DNA of 54,679 bases from Acidobacteriota bacterium. GTDB taxonomy: Bacteria > Acidobacteriota > Vicinamibacteria > Vicinamibacterales > UBA2999. The notes below the pieces were generated by a model that had not been told where the DNA came from, did no database searches, and was given only the letters and a program-made list of their open reading frames with translations. The stretch is from NCBI GenBank assembly GCA_030650395.1, contig JAUSDY010000165.1, positions 1-54,679 on the forward strand, written 5' to 3'. This document shows, piece by piece, positions 6,738-15,323 of this stretch. A program made the position numbers and the translations under genes. Position 1 is the stretch's first letter, and each line of letters starts with the position of its first letter.

Positions 6738-9602
6738 ATGCACGGCTTACCCCGAGTGCTTTGCGGCGTTGTACTACTGTCGTTTGTGCTGGCCGCTGAC
6801 TACGGCTGGGCTCAGACGCAGACCGGCGAAATTTTCGGCAAGGTCAACGATCGCACGGGCGCGGTGCTGCCCGGCGCCTCGGTTACGATTTCGGGCGACG
6901 CGCTGATTCAGCCGCAATCGACCTCGGCGGCGGCCAGCGGCTCCTATCGCTTCCCCAACGTTCCGATCGGCGTCTACTCGGTGACGTTCGAGCTCGCGGG
7001 CTTCAAGCGCATGGTTCGCACGGACGTGCGCATCCAGGCGGGCTTCAACGCCGAAGTCAACGCCCGACTGGAGCTGTCGAGCGTCGAAGAGACGGTGACG
7101 GTGACCGGCGAGAGCCCAATCATCGACACGCGGTCGAACACGCTGGGCACCAACTTCGGCAAGGAGCTGCTCGAAGCCATTCCGTCGGCGCGCGATCCGT
7201 GGGTCATCCTCGAACAGACGCCCGGCATGGTGATGAACGTGCAGAACGTCGGCGGCAATGCCTCGGGCCAGCAGGCGAGCTTCGGCGCGCACGGCAGCAC
7301 CGGCAACCAGCAGTGGAACCTCGACGGCGCGACGATCACCGACATGGCGTCCAGCTCGTCGCCGGGGTACTTCGATTTCGACTCGTTCGAGGAAATCCAG
7401 ATCACCACGGCCGGCGGCGACGCGTCGCAGGAAGCCAGCGGCGTGGCGATCAACTTCGTGACCAAGAGCGGCGGCAACGCGTTCAGGGGGTCGGGCCGCG
7501 TGTTCGACAGCAACAAGAAGTTCCAGTCGTCCAACACGCCGGCCGAGGTCGCGGCGCAGGGCGGCGGCGCCGGCAATCCGCTGAAGGACGTGATCGAGTA
7601 CGGCACGGAGCTGGGCGGGCCGATCGTGCGGGACAAGGCCTGGTTCTGGGGCGGCGTCAGCCGGCAGAGTATCAAGGTCGGCGTGCTGGGCTTCCTCAAG
7701 GCGGGCGCGCCGGCGGGCTCGACCGACGCGGACGACCTCGAAACCGACCTGACGGTCCTGAACAACCAGAACCTCAAGTTGAACTACGGGTGGACGGCGC
7801 GTCACAAGACGACGTTCCTCTATAGCCGGGGCGACAAGATCCGCAACGCCCGCGGCGCCAATTCGACGACGCGCATCGAGGCCACGACGCGGCAGACCGG
7901 CCCCAACAACTACTACAAGGGCGAACATCAGTGGGTGGCGAGCGATCGCCTCATGATCGAAGGCGAGTACAGCTACAACAACGCAGGGTTCATGCTCAAC
8001 TTCCACGACGACAGCCTGGCGACGGTGCAACGGCTGCGCTACGTCGACCAGGGCGATACGTTCGCGCGCTCCGGCACGTTCAGCGACAACATCCGTCCCA
8101 CCTACGAGTCGCGGCTCGACGGCAACTACTTCATGCCGGGTTTCCTGGGCGGGGATCACTCGACCAAGTTCGGCGTTCGCTGGCGCAGCACCCCGTTCGA
8201 GACCATCAGCAAGTGGGGCGGTGGCGTCACGGCTCGCATCCGCGCCTCCGGCCAGCACGAGGTCGACGTCGCACGCGACGGTGACAGCGCCCGCGAGATG
8301 TGGCAGTACTCGGTCTACTTCAGCGACTCGTACAAGGTCAAGCGGACCACGGTCACCTGGGGCCTGCGGTTCGATCATCAGAACGACAACGCCATTGCGA
8401 CCACCATTCCGGCGAACCCGCTGTTGCCGGATCTGCTGCCGTCGGTCTCGTTCAAGGGCGCGGACGGCGAGGCGGTGTACAACGACCTCGCCCCGCGCGT
8501 CGCGGTCGCCTACGACCTGCGCGGCACGGGACGCACGGTGCTCAAAGCCAGCGCGGCGCGATATTACGGCCTGGGCATCTACACCGCGGGCAGTGTGAAC
8601 CCGACCGGACAGACGACGCTCTCGTACTTCTGGAACGACGTGAATGGCGACCTGTTCGTGACCCGCAACGAGATCGACCTCGCGCGCGGCTTTCGGGCCA
8701 CGCCGAGCGCCAACTACGATCCCGCCAATCCGTCCTCGGTGGTGTCGCCCAACAAGATCGACCCGAACCTCGAGAACGACATCACCGACGAATTCGTCGC
8801 CAGTGTCGACCACGAGCTGATGCAGGACTTCGCGGTCGGCGTCAGCTATATCCGGCGGAAGTACCACAACTTGCAGGACGACTATCGCAACGTCACGGCG
8901 GATTCCTATGCGCCCGTGACGTTCACGGCCAATTGCGGCAACGCGCTCTGCGACAAGCCGGCCTATTCCGGGACCTATTACCAGCGCAGCGTCGCGCTGC
9001 CCGCCGGCACCACGCTACGCAACACCAACTCGTTCCGCAACTACCACGGGCTGGAAGTGACGGCGCGGAAGCGGTTCAGCCACAACTGGTTGTTGAACAG
9101 CAGCTTGACGCTGAACAACACGGTCATCAACTACCGCGGGGTCGATGACTTCTCGACGAGCATCGATCCGACCAACTTCGACTTCACCAACGGACGCGAC
9201 TCGAGCGGCCTGAACGGGGCCAAGTGGACCGCGAAGCTCTCGGGGATGTATGCCCTGCCCTGGAACATGTCGGTCGCCGCGTTCTACAACTTGCGCGACG
9301 GCCTGCAGTTCAACCGGACGATTCAGTCCCCGAATCGCACCGGCTCCGGCGGCACCGTGAACGTGCAAATCGAGCCCCAGGGCACGACGCACTACCCCAA
9401 CTTCAGTCAGCTGGACGTGCACTTCGACAAAGGCGTGCTGTTCGGCAAGCGGCGCATCCAGATCAACGTCGACGCCTTCAACATCATGAATGCGTCCACA
9501 GTACTGGCGCGCCAGACGCGTCAGAACTTCGCGCAAGCCAATTTCGTGACGAGAATCCTGGCGCCGCGCGTGGTTCGGTTCGGGTTGAAAGTGAACTTCT
9601 AG
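6738..9602 (+). CDS. Oar-like TonB-dependent outer-membrane receptor
   Basis: A 954-residue outer-membrane protein. A signal peptide (about residues 1-26) precedes a carboxypeptidase-regulatory-like beta-sandwich (about 30-115, GEIFGKVNDRTGAVLPGASV), then a plug with VTVTGESPIIDTRS and NQQWNLDGATITD, then a 22-strand-type barrel ending RVVRFGLKVNF with the terminal phenylalanine expected for BAM recognition. This architecture matches the Oar/SusC-like receptors that are greatly expanded in Acidobacteriota; the ligand cannot be told from sequence. GAGGAGGACAC before ATG 6738 is a strong ribosome-binding site. No SusD-like partner or TonB system is adjacent. Confidence 0.92.
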   Translation: MHGLPRVLCGVVLLSFVLAADYGWAQTQTGEIFGKVNDRTGAVLPGASVTISGDALIQPQSTSAAASGSYRFPNVPIGVYSVTFELAGFKRMVRTDVRIQAGFNAEVNARLELSSVEETVTVTGESPIIDTRSNTLGTNFGKELLEAIPSARDPWVILEQTPGMVMNVQNVGGNASGQQASFGAHGSTGNQQWNLDGATITDMASSSSPGYFDFDSFEEIQITTAGGDASQEASGVAINFVTKSGGNAFRGSGRVFDSNKKFQSSNTPAEVAAQGGGAGNPLKDVIEYGTELGGPIVRDKAWFWGGVSRQSIKVGVLGFLKAGAPAGSTDADDLETDLTVLNNQNLKLNYGWTARHKTTFLYSRGDKIRNARGANSTTRIEATTRQTGPNNYYKGEHQWVASDRLMIEGEYSYNNAGFMLNFHDDSLATVQRLRYVDQGDTFARSGTFSDNIRPTYESRLDGNYFMPGFLGGDHSTKFGVRWRSTPFETISKWGGGVTARIRASGQHEVDVARDGDSAREMWQYSVYFSDSYKVKRTTVTWGLRFDHQNDNAIATTIPANPLLPDLLPSVSFKGADGEAVYNDLAPRVAVAYDLRGTGRTVLKASAARYYGLGIYTAGSVNPTGQTTLSYFWNDVNGDLFVTRNEIDLARGFRATPSANYDPANPSSVVSPNKIDPNLENDITDEFVASVDHELMQDFAVGVSYIRRKYHNLQDDYRNVTADSYAPVTFTANCGNALCDKPAYSGTYYQRSVALPAGTTLRNTNSFRNYHGLEVTARKRFSHNWLLNSSLTLNNTVINYRGVDDFSTSIDPTNFDFTNGRDSSGLNGAKWTAKLSGMYALPWNMSVAAFYNLRDGLQFNRTIQSPNRTGSGGTVNVQIEPQGTTHYPNFSQLDVHFDKGVLFGKRRIQINVDAFNIMNASTVLARQTRQNFAQANFVTRILAPRVVRFGLKVNF

Positions 9603-9614
9603 TTCAAGAGCTCG

Positions 9615-9705
9615 CAGGGATCAGGGATCGGGGATCAGCGAATCAGAGAGCACTGGTGCGCTGATCTCTGATCCCTGCCCCGATCCCTGATCCCTGATCC
9701 CTGAT
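9615..9705. repeat. Heptanucleotide array, GGGATCA arms in opposed orientation
   Basis: Left of about 9640 the strand reads GGGATCAGGGATCGGGGATC; right of 9660 it reads repeated TGATCCC units (about five). The arms are reverse complements separated by about 20 bases, so the whole block could fold into a long imperfect hairpin. It sits between convergent genes (receptor and SpoIID-like), followed directly by a REP-like hairpin. Confidence 0.8.
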
Positions 9706-9729
9706 CGCGGAACTAAAGTTCCGCGCTAC
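9706..9729 (-). repeat. REP-like hairpin 4 (CGCGGAAC stem)
   Basis: Arms CGCGGAAC (9706-9713) and GTTCCGCG (9718-9725) enclose TAAA and are followed by CTAC. It lies between the convergent stops and could act as a bidirectional transcript end. Confidence 0.85.
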
Positions 9730-9730
9730 T

Positions 9731-11236
9731 TTACTTGATCCCAACGCTTGCCGTCGGCGATCGCGCGCGCGAAGCAGGATTCAGCGCGGGCGTAGGCTTC
9801 GCGCTGTGCGCCTGCGGATAGCGGACGCAACAATTCCGCGGCGCTCGGGCAGGGCACGCGCGCGGGTCGATCGCCGCTTTCCTCAACGGGCTCGCAAAGT
9901 ACGCCGCGGCGCCCTCACGCACCCACATCGGACGCTTGGCCAGCGCGCCGTCGAGCACGGCGTGCGTGACTTCGTGCCGCACCGCGCGCTCGAGCTGGCC
10001 CTGCTGCTTCAGCATCGCGATCGGCAGCAGATCGATCGCCGGCCCATCGGTGGCGCCGGCCACCCACCACGGCTGGCCCGTGGCGCGCCCGAAACTTTCA
10101 ACGTTGGGATGGACCGTCACTCGAAGGCGCGCCGGTGCAACGGCACCAGTCGCCTTCGTCAACTCGTCGCGGCTCTTTCGAATCAACGAAAGCAGGGCCG
10201 CGCGCTCCCCTTCTTCCGATCCTGGAAGCGCCAAGGCGATGTCGGCGGCGCCAGCGGGCCTGCCCGGAGCGGCGTTAGTAACGGCTTGGGCGCGCCTGCC
10301 GACCGACAGGCCCGGAAAATAGAAGCGTAGGATCTGATCGGCCGTTGCGCCTCGCGAGGCGCGGTGGCCCGCGCCGATCACGCACAGACCGACCCCATGC
10401 CCGAACCCGCGGCCGCGGAAGCGGTAACCGCTGCTGGTCCGCTCGACGTCGAAGGCGGTGCTCTTGAGCGCCTGCCATCCGACGATCCGGCCAACGGCCA
10501 TCCGGAACTCGTGGCCGTTCATCTCGGGCGGGTTGAAGCCCTCGACACGGATTCGTGCGACACGGTCCGACTGATTCCTCGACACGATGCGGAGATCTCG
10601 CAGCGACGATCCGCGCAGCCCCGCCGCGCGCAGCGCGCGCTCCAGATCGCTCGCCTTGACCTCACTCGTCCATCCCGGCTCGCGCGCGCAAGCATCGTCT
10701 TCGAGCGACGGCTCGTAGGCGTAGTCGAGGGCACCGGGCCAGACCTGCGACGCGAGCTCCGAATGACCGCCGCACCACGCGGAATAAAAGACAAACGCGG
10801 GCTGCCCCTGGTAAAGCAGCATCCGTCCCGATGTGGCTTCAGCCGCGCGCTTCGTGACGGCGGTGGCAGGTCGCACCACCTGGCAGTGCGTGGTGTCGCA
10901 GAGATCGAATCCTTCACGGCGGTGCCGGTTGCGATTCGCAATGGCGAAGGTGCGAGCGGTGATCGCGAGCGCCTGCTGTGCCGCATCCGCAGCGGCCGGC
11001 TGTCCCTCCCCCGCCAACACTTGCGCGATGTAGTCATCAACCGGCAGAACTTCTACCCGCGTTCGCCCGTTAGGGAGCGAACGGCCCAAACGTACCGGTG
11101 CCAAAGGTGCCAAACGTGCCTGGGGTGCCAATGGGGGTGGTGCCAAAGGTGCCAAGGGTGCCTGGGGTGCGGACAAAACCTCCGCCGCGATCGCGGCGAA
11201 CACTGCAAGCGCGATGGCGCCGCGGCGCCGGCTCAT
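9731..11236 (-). CDS. SpoIID/LytB-domain protein with C-terminal HExxH-type peptidase domain
   Basis: A 501-residue exported protein: signal peptide, a low-complexity APLAP-rich linker (about residues 22-50), a SpoIID/LytB domain (about 55-315, VLPVDDYIAQVLAGE, ALAITARTFAI, GRGFGHGVGLCVIGA) and a C-terminal domain with HEVTHAVLDGAL and WVREGAAAYFA, typical of gluzincin-like (MA clan) peptidases. SpoIID proteins cleave denuded glycan strands. ATG 11236 overlaps the stop of the SET gene as ATGA. After AAYFASP the frame seems shifted: the +1 frame reads VEESGDRPARVP and AELLRPLSAGAQREAYARAE before a stop at 9726. A one-base loss near 9897, or a sequencing slip, therefore probably altered the last 60 residues. 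Confidence 0.82.
   Translation of the reverse strand: MSRRRGAIALAVFAAIAAEVLSAPQAPLAPLAPPPLAPQARLAPLAPVRLGRSLPNGRTRVEVLPVDDYIAQVLAGEGQPAAADAAQQALAITARTFAIANRNRHRREGFDLCDTTHCQVVRPATAVTKRAAEATSGRMLLYQGQPAFVFYSAWCGGHSELASQVWPGALDYAYEPSLEDDACAREPGWTSEVKASDLERALRAAGLRGSSLRDLRIVSRNQSDRVARIRVEGFNPPEMNGHEFRMAVGRIVGWQALKSTAFDVERTSSGYRFRGRGFGHGVGLCVIGAGHRASRGATADQILRFYFPGLSVGRRAQAVTNAAPGRPAGAADIALALPGSEEGERAALLSLIRKSRDELTKATGAVAPARLRVTVHPNVESFGRATGQPWWVAGATDGPAIDLLPIAMLKQQGQLERAVRHEVTHAVLDGALAKRPMWVREGAAAYFASPLRKAAIDPRACPARAPRNCCVRYPQAHSAKPTPALNPASRARSPTASVGIK
11090..11175 (-). repeat. In-frame TTTGGCACC-type 9-bp repeat inside the SpoIID-like gene
   Basis: About eight degenerate copies of a unit close to TTTGGCACC (minus strand) encode the Pro-Ala-Leu linker between the signal peptide and the SpoIID domain. 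Because the unit is a multiple of three, copy-number change keeps the frame. Confidence 0.65.
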
Positions 11237-11655
11237 AGCTTGGTCTTGCAATCAGGCCGGCACCGGCACGGGATCACTTTGTCCCCTTCGGTGTTGTAGT
11301 CGTAGGTCAGCTCGGTTCCGGCAGCGATCGGCTTCGCAGCCCGGACCCAGATCGTCTTGGTCTTGGCGTCAACTTCGATCCAGCAGTTCGGCTCGCAGGA
11401 ATGATTGATGAAGCGCGCCACGTTGCCGCCGACCGCCGCGTCGCGGCTCCAGTTGCGGTTGACGCGGAACACCCAGATGCAGCCCTTCTTCAGGTAGCGA
11501 TCCTCGCGCTTCTCGCTTTGCTTGTTGCTGATCATCTCGCCGGCATAGTCGATGATCCGCTTGTTCTTGTTGATGGGCTCCTTCGCGAAAACGCCGAAGC
11601 CGTGCAATTTGGATTTCTTACGCTGGATTTCAGGAAGGACCGCCGCTCTAGACAT
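11233..11655 (-). CDS. SET-domain protein lysine methyltransferase-like
   Basis: A 140-residue protein that is nearly a bare SET domain. Visible motifs are the SAM-binding start KSKLHGFGVFA, the pseudoknot NVARFINHSCEPNC and ELTYDYN, and a post-SET-like cysteine cluster CRCRPDC that would bind zinc with the NHSC cysteine. The fold transfers methyl groups to protein lysines; bacterial targets are rarely known. ATG 11655 removes seven residues that precede the conserved start, but 11673 cannot be excluded. It is transcribed divergently from the triple-RidA gene and its stop overlaps the SpoIID-like start, so the two are probably co-translated. Confidence 0.88.
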   Translation of the reverse strand: MSRAAVLPEIQRKKSKLHGFGVFAKEPINKNKRIIDYAGEMISNKQSEKREDRYLKKGCIWVFRVNRNWSRDAAVGGNVARFINHSCEPNCWIEVDAKTKTIWVRAAKPIAAGTELTYDYNTEGDKVIPCRCRPDCKTKL

Positions 11656-11708
11656 GTCTGGAGAGTGTAACAAGAGGAGTGATACATTGTCGCGCGAGAG
11701 GTGACAAC

Positions 11709-12872
11709 GTGCGAGGCTACTTCACTGCTGTGCTCATGACCGTGGCAATCCTGGGGGTGACCGTGCAAGGCCAACGACAGGTGTTTCCGGGCTCCGGACA
11801 ATTTCCCTTCAGCGCGGCGACCAAGGCCGACGGGTTGATCTACGTGGCCGGCACGCTGGCCACCACAGGCGACATCAAAGCCCAGACGAAAAGCGTGCTC
11901 GATCAAATCAGCCAGACGCTGACCAAGGCGGGATCCAGCCTGTCCATGGCGGTCGCGGCTCACGTCTACGTGAAGAACGCGGCCGACGCGGCGGGCATGA
12001 CCGAAGTGTGGCGGCAGACGTGGCCGAAAGACGCCCCGGCCCGTACCACCGTGGTCTCCGACTTCGTCGTGCCCGGCGCGCTGGTCGAGATTTCGATGGT
12101 GGCGGTGCCGACCGGCGGCGAGCGCGTCATCGTCACGCCGGCGGGCTGGTCGACGGCCAACCCTTACAGCAACGCCATCCGCTCGGGCGACAGCCTGTTC
12201 CTCTCCGGGCTGGTCGCGCGCGGCGCCAAAGACAACCAGCCGATCGAAGGCGACATGACCACGCAGGTGAACGCGATCATGGCCAACGCGGAGGAGCTCC
12301 TGAAGGCCGCGGGCTTCGGCTTCGAGCACGTCGTCGCCAACCGCGTCTACATCACCGACGGCGCGCAGTTCCAGGAGATGAACAAGGCGTACGTGACGCG
12401 ATTTACGAAAGACCCGCCGGCGCGCGCCACGGTGATCGTGGGCCTGCCGGGACCGACTTACAAAGTCGAGATCACGATGACCGCCAATCGCAAGCCGAAG
12501 CAGGCGTTCACGACGCCGGCGGCCGACGGCACGCCCGGCAAACCAAGCCCGACGCTGAGCGCCGCGATCAAGGTCGGCAACCGCCTGTATCTCTCGGGGC
12601 TGCTGGGTAACAACGCCACCAACAAGGGCGACATGGAAGCCCAGACGAAGGAGCTCATGGCGCGCGTCGGCCGCACGCTGACGGCCGGCGGGTTCGGTTG
12701 GGCGGACCTCGTCGACGGCATCGTCTACATCACCGACATCGCCAACTTCCCCGCGATGAACACCGGCTATCGATCGGTCATCTCGAAGGACTTCCCGGCC
12801 CGCGCCACGGTGAAGGCCGGCCTCGTCGGCGCCGACGGCCTCGTCGAGATCATGTTCGTGGCGTCGAAGTAG
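11709..12872 (+). CDS. Exported protein of three tandem RidA (YjgF/UK114) domains
   Basis: A 387-residue protein with a short signal peptide and three repeats of the RidA fold: about residues 30-135, 145-260 and 275-385. Each has the family pattern of a beta strand with GLIYVAG/SLFLSG/RLYLSG, a helix AQTKSVLDQI-like, and the closing PARxTV...VEI segment. Canonical RidA is a single-domain cytoplasmic trimer that hydrolyses reactive imines; the key arginine appears in PARTTV, PARATV and PARATV. One chain might thus form the whole trimer, outside the cytoplasm. GTG 11709 is chosen because GAGAGGTGA precedes it and the hydrophobic signal follows at once. Its 3' end overlaps the end of the converging Ehr-like operon by 23 bases. 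Confidence 0.87.
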   Translation: MRGYFTAVLMTVAILGVTVQGQRQVFPGSGQFPFSAATKADGLIYVAGTLATTGDIKAQTKSVLDQISQTLTKAGSSLSMAVAAHVYVKNAADAAGMTEVWRQTWPKDAPARTTVVSDFVVPGALVEISMVAVPTGGERVIVTPAGWSTANPYSNAIRSGDSLFLSGLVARGAKDNQPIEGDMTTQVNAIMANAEELLKAAGFGFEHVVANRVYITDGAQFQEMNKAYVTRFTKDPPARATVIVGLPGPTYKVEITMTANRKPKQAFTTPAADGTPGKPSPTLSAAIKVGNRLYLSGLLGNNATNKGDMEAQTKELMARVGRTLTAGGFGWADLVDGIVYITDIANFPAMNTGYRSVISKDFPARATVKAGLVGADGLVEIMFVASK

Positions 12873-13731
12873 CAGCGGCGGCCGGGGGCGGCGCGCCGGT
12901 GCGAGCCGCCCTCTTCCCCATCGCCACCAGCAGCCCGTTGAGGAGGGCCGACGGCGATGGCGGGCAGCCGGGCACGTAGACGTCGACGGGCACAATCCGG
13001 TCGACGCCGCCGAGGGCCGCGTAGGTGCCCTCGCCGAAGATGCCTCCGCTGCAGCCACAGGCGCCGACAGCCACGACGATGCGCGGGTCCGGCGCCGCCT
13101 CGTACGTTCTGCGGAGCGCGACCTCCATGTTGCGGGTCACCGGACCGGTCACCAGCAGGACGTCGGCATGACGCGGGCTCGCCACCATGTGGATGCCGAA
13201 GCGCTCGAGATCGTAAACGGGATTCGACATGGCCGCGATCTCCAGCTCGCAACCATTACAACTGCCCGCATCCACCTGCCGAACGTGGAGCGAGCGGCCA
13301 AGCCGTCCCTGAATGCGCGCGCGCAGGCGCGCGGCCGCTTCTTCCAGGCTGGGCGCCGGCTGTGCCTCCACATGCCGCAGCGTGCACGCTCCACTCGCGG
13401 GGTCGACATCGAACGAGGCGGACTGCTGCAGCTGCCCCCTGGTGTAGGCGGCCACCTCGCCCTGTGTGCCGGCGCTCACCGCTTGCTCCGGGCAGGCCGA
13501 TACGCATTCGCGGCACTGGATGCAGGCGCCGTACGACAGCGCGAGCGTCCGCCGGCCGGCGACGGGGGCGGTCGATTGGATCGCCCCGCTCGGGCACGCC
13601 TTCGCACATGCGTCGCACATCGTGCATCGCGTGAAGTCGATCACCGGAAAGCCAAACGGCACGGGCCGATCGAACGGGGCCATCTCGGTGACGATTCCGG
13701 TGGTCAGGCTCTTGACGAGGATGCTGAACAT
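12850..13731 (-). CDS. Fused ferredoxin-NuoB/HyfI-like Fe-S subunit of an Ehr-like complex
   Basis: A 293-residue protein. Residues 30-95 hold two 4Fe-4S motifs (CTMCDACAKACP and CIQCRECVSACP), corresponding to HyfH/NuoI. Residues 145-270 match the 20-kDa NuoB/HyfI subunit with the N2-type ligands in SCNGCELEI, GACGCSGGIFGEG and VPGCPPSP. In complex I and group 4 hydrogenases these are separate proteins, so this is a natural fusion of the peripheral electron wire. It is the last gene of a minus-strand operon, eight bases after the NuoCD-like gene. It should sit on the cytoplasmic face and pass electrons to the modified large subunit. Confidence 0.9.
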   Translation of the reverse strand: MFSILVKSLTTGIVTEMAPFDRPVPFGFPVIDFTRCTMCDACAKACPSGAIQSTAPVAGRRTLALSYGACIQCRECVSACPEQAVSAGTQGEVAAYTRGQLQQSASFDVDPASGACTLRHVEAQPAPSLEEAAARLRARIQGRLGRSLHVRQVDAGSCNGCELEIAAMSNPVYDLERFGIHMVASPRHADVLLVTGPVTRNMEVALRRTYEAAPDPRIVVAVGACGCSGGIFGEGTYAALGGVDRIVPVDVYVPGCPPSPSALLNGLLVAMGKRAARTGAPPPAAAATSTPRT

Positions 13732-13739
13732 GATGGCGC

Positions 13740-15323
13740 CTACCGATCGTTTCCGGAATATGAGAGGTTGAAGCTCTTGTTGATCACGGGAAAGTCCGGA
13801 ACGATGTTACCGGGCACCGCCTGGATCACGCCGGGCCAGTTCAGGAAGCTGGGATCGTTGATCTTGACGCGGGTCAGCCGGCCCCGCTCGTCGGTCGCCA
13901 CATAATGCAGGACCGGTCCGCGCCACGCTTCCACCCAGCCGAGGGCCGACGATGCCGCCGGCAGATCCGCGGGCATCGACGCGCACAGCGCCGTCGCGGG
14001 GAGCGTGTCGAGCACCTGCCGCAGGATGCGGAACGACTGCTCGACTTCGCGGGCCCGCACCATCAGTCGCGCCCGCACATCGCCGCCATCCTCGAGGGGC
14101 ACGTCGAACTGCAGCCCCTCGTAGGCATCGTGCGGAAGGTCACGTCTCAGGTCTCCATCCACGTGTGAGGCACGAGCCGCCACGCCGACGATGCCGAGAT
14201 CGCGCGCGGCTTGATGCGTCAGCACTCCCGTGGCATCCACCCGATCGGTGAACGTGCCGGCATCGATGAGCGAGGTGATGAGATGGTCGAACTCAGGCTC
14301 GAGCGACGTCAGATGCGCCTGCAGAGCGCGCCGGCCCGCGTCGGCGAGATCGGTCTTCACCCCGCCGAGGGCGACCGTCCCACGTAACAGCCGCGTCCCG
14401 AACAGGCGCTGATGAAGACGGACGAGGCCCTCGCGCAGGCTCTGGGCCTGGCTGGCCGGCACGGTGAAGGCGACGTCGGTGGCGAGCGCCCCGATGTCGG
14501 CCACGTGGTTGTAGAGGCGCTCCAGTTCGAGCAGGATCACCCGCAGCGATCGTGCGCGCGGGGGGACCTCAATCGACGCCAGCCGCTCGATCGCGTGCGC
14601 GTACGCCAGGGCGTGCCCCACCGCGGTGTCGCCGGAGATCGACTCGGCGAGGAACAGGCCGTGGCGCCAGGGGAGGCGCTCGAAGCGCTTCTCGGTGCCT
14701 TTGTGGACGTAGAAGAGCCGCATCTGAAGATAGAGCACCGGCTCGCCGGCCACGCCGAAACGAAAGTGCCCGGGCTCGATGACGCCCGCATGCACGGGCC
14801 CCACCGGCATCTGAAACACGCCTTCGCCCGAGACCGGCCGGAACGGGTGCAGGTCACCGGCCACGCGACCCACCGTCGTGTCGTCGGCGAAGTCTTTCCG
14901 CAGCGCAAAGACGCCCTCGGGCCAGTCGTCATGCAGCGCCACTCGCCCTGGGTTGGGATGCCCCTGCGGCGACAGGCCGAAGAGGTCCATGACCTCGCGC
15001 TCGAACCAGTTGGCCGATGGATGCCTCGTCGCAATGGACGGAAACGACGGCTCGGCGGGATCGACGCCGGCCGACGCGCGGAGCAACGTCCGCAGCTCCG
15101 GGAGCCACCAGACATGCTGCACGGTGAAACGGCCGTGCGCGGCGCGCTCGTCGGTCGCAAAGATCGACAGCAGGCGCGCACCAAGCTTTGCCACCGCCGC
15201 ATCGGCCAGCGCCGGAAGGTCGGCGGCGCCGGCGTCGATCACCAGTTCTCCGGATCGCACCTCCCGAATGACGCCGTCCCGCAGCCCCAGGCGTTCCGCC
15301 GCCGTACTTGCCACTGCGCTCAT
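13740..15323 (-). CDS. NuoCD/HyfG-like large subunit lacking the NiFe-site cysteines
   Basis: A 527-residue fusion of a NuoC-like domain (about 1-150, SANWFEREVMDLFGL, HPNPGRVALHDDWP) and a NuoD/hydrogenase-large-subunit domain (about 165-527). At the first metal motif, where hydrogenases have RxCGxC, this protein reads AESISGDTAVGHALAYAHAI; at the C-terminal motif, DPCxxC is replaced by DPSFLNWPGV. All four nickel ligands are missing, so it cannot be a NiFe hydrogenase. It fits the Ehr (energy-converting hydrogenase-related) group described as intermediate between complex I and group 4 hydrogenases. The start overlaps the HyfF-like stop by four bases (ATGA). Confidence 0.9.
   Translation of the reverse strand: MSAVASTAAERLGLRDGVIREVRSGELVIDAGAADLPALADAAVAKLGARLLSIFATDERAAHGRFTVQHVWWLPELRTLLRASAGVDPAEPSFPSIATRHPSANWFEREVMDLFGLSPQGHPNPGRVALHDDWPEGVFALRKDFADDTTVGRVAGDLHPFRPVSGEGVFQMPVGPVHAGVIEPGHFRFGVAGEPVLYLQMRLFYVHKGTEKRFERLPWRHGLFLAESISGDTAVGHALAYAHAIERLASIEVPPRARSLRVILLELERLYNHVADIGALATDVAFTVPASQAQSLREGLVRLHQRLFGTRLLRGTVALGGVKTDLADAGRRALQAHLTSLEPEFDHLITSLIDAGTFTDRVDATGVLTHQAARDLGIVGVAARASHVDGDLRRDLPHDAYEGLQFDVPLEDGGDVRARLMVRAREVEQSFRILRQVLDTLPATALCASMPADLPAASSALGWVEAWRGPVLHYVATDERGRLTRVKINDPSFLNWPGVIQAVPGNIVPDFPVINKSFNLSYSGNDR

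Noticed and set aside
13740-15323. Annotation as a NiFe hydrogenase large subunit (HyfG/group 4)
   Set aside because: All four cysteine ligands are replaced (SISGDTAVGH and DPSFLNW), so the protein cannot hold a NiFe centre; Ehr-like is the better call.
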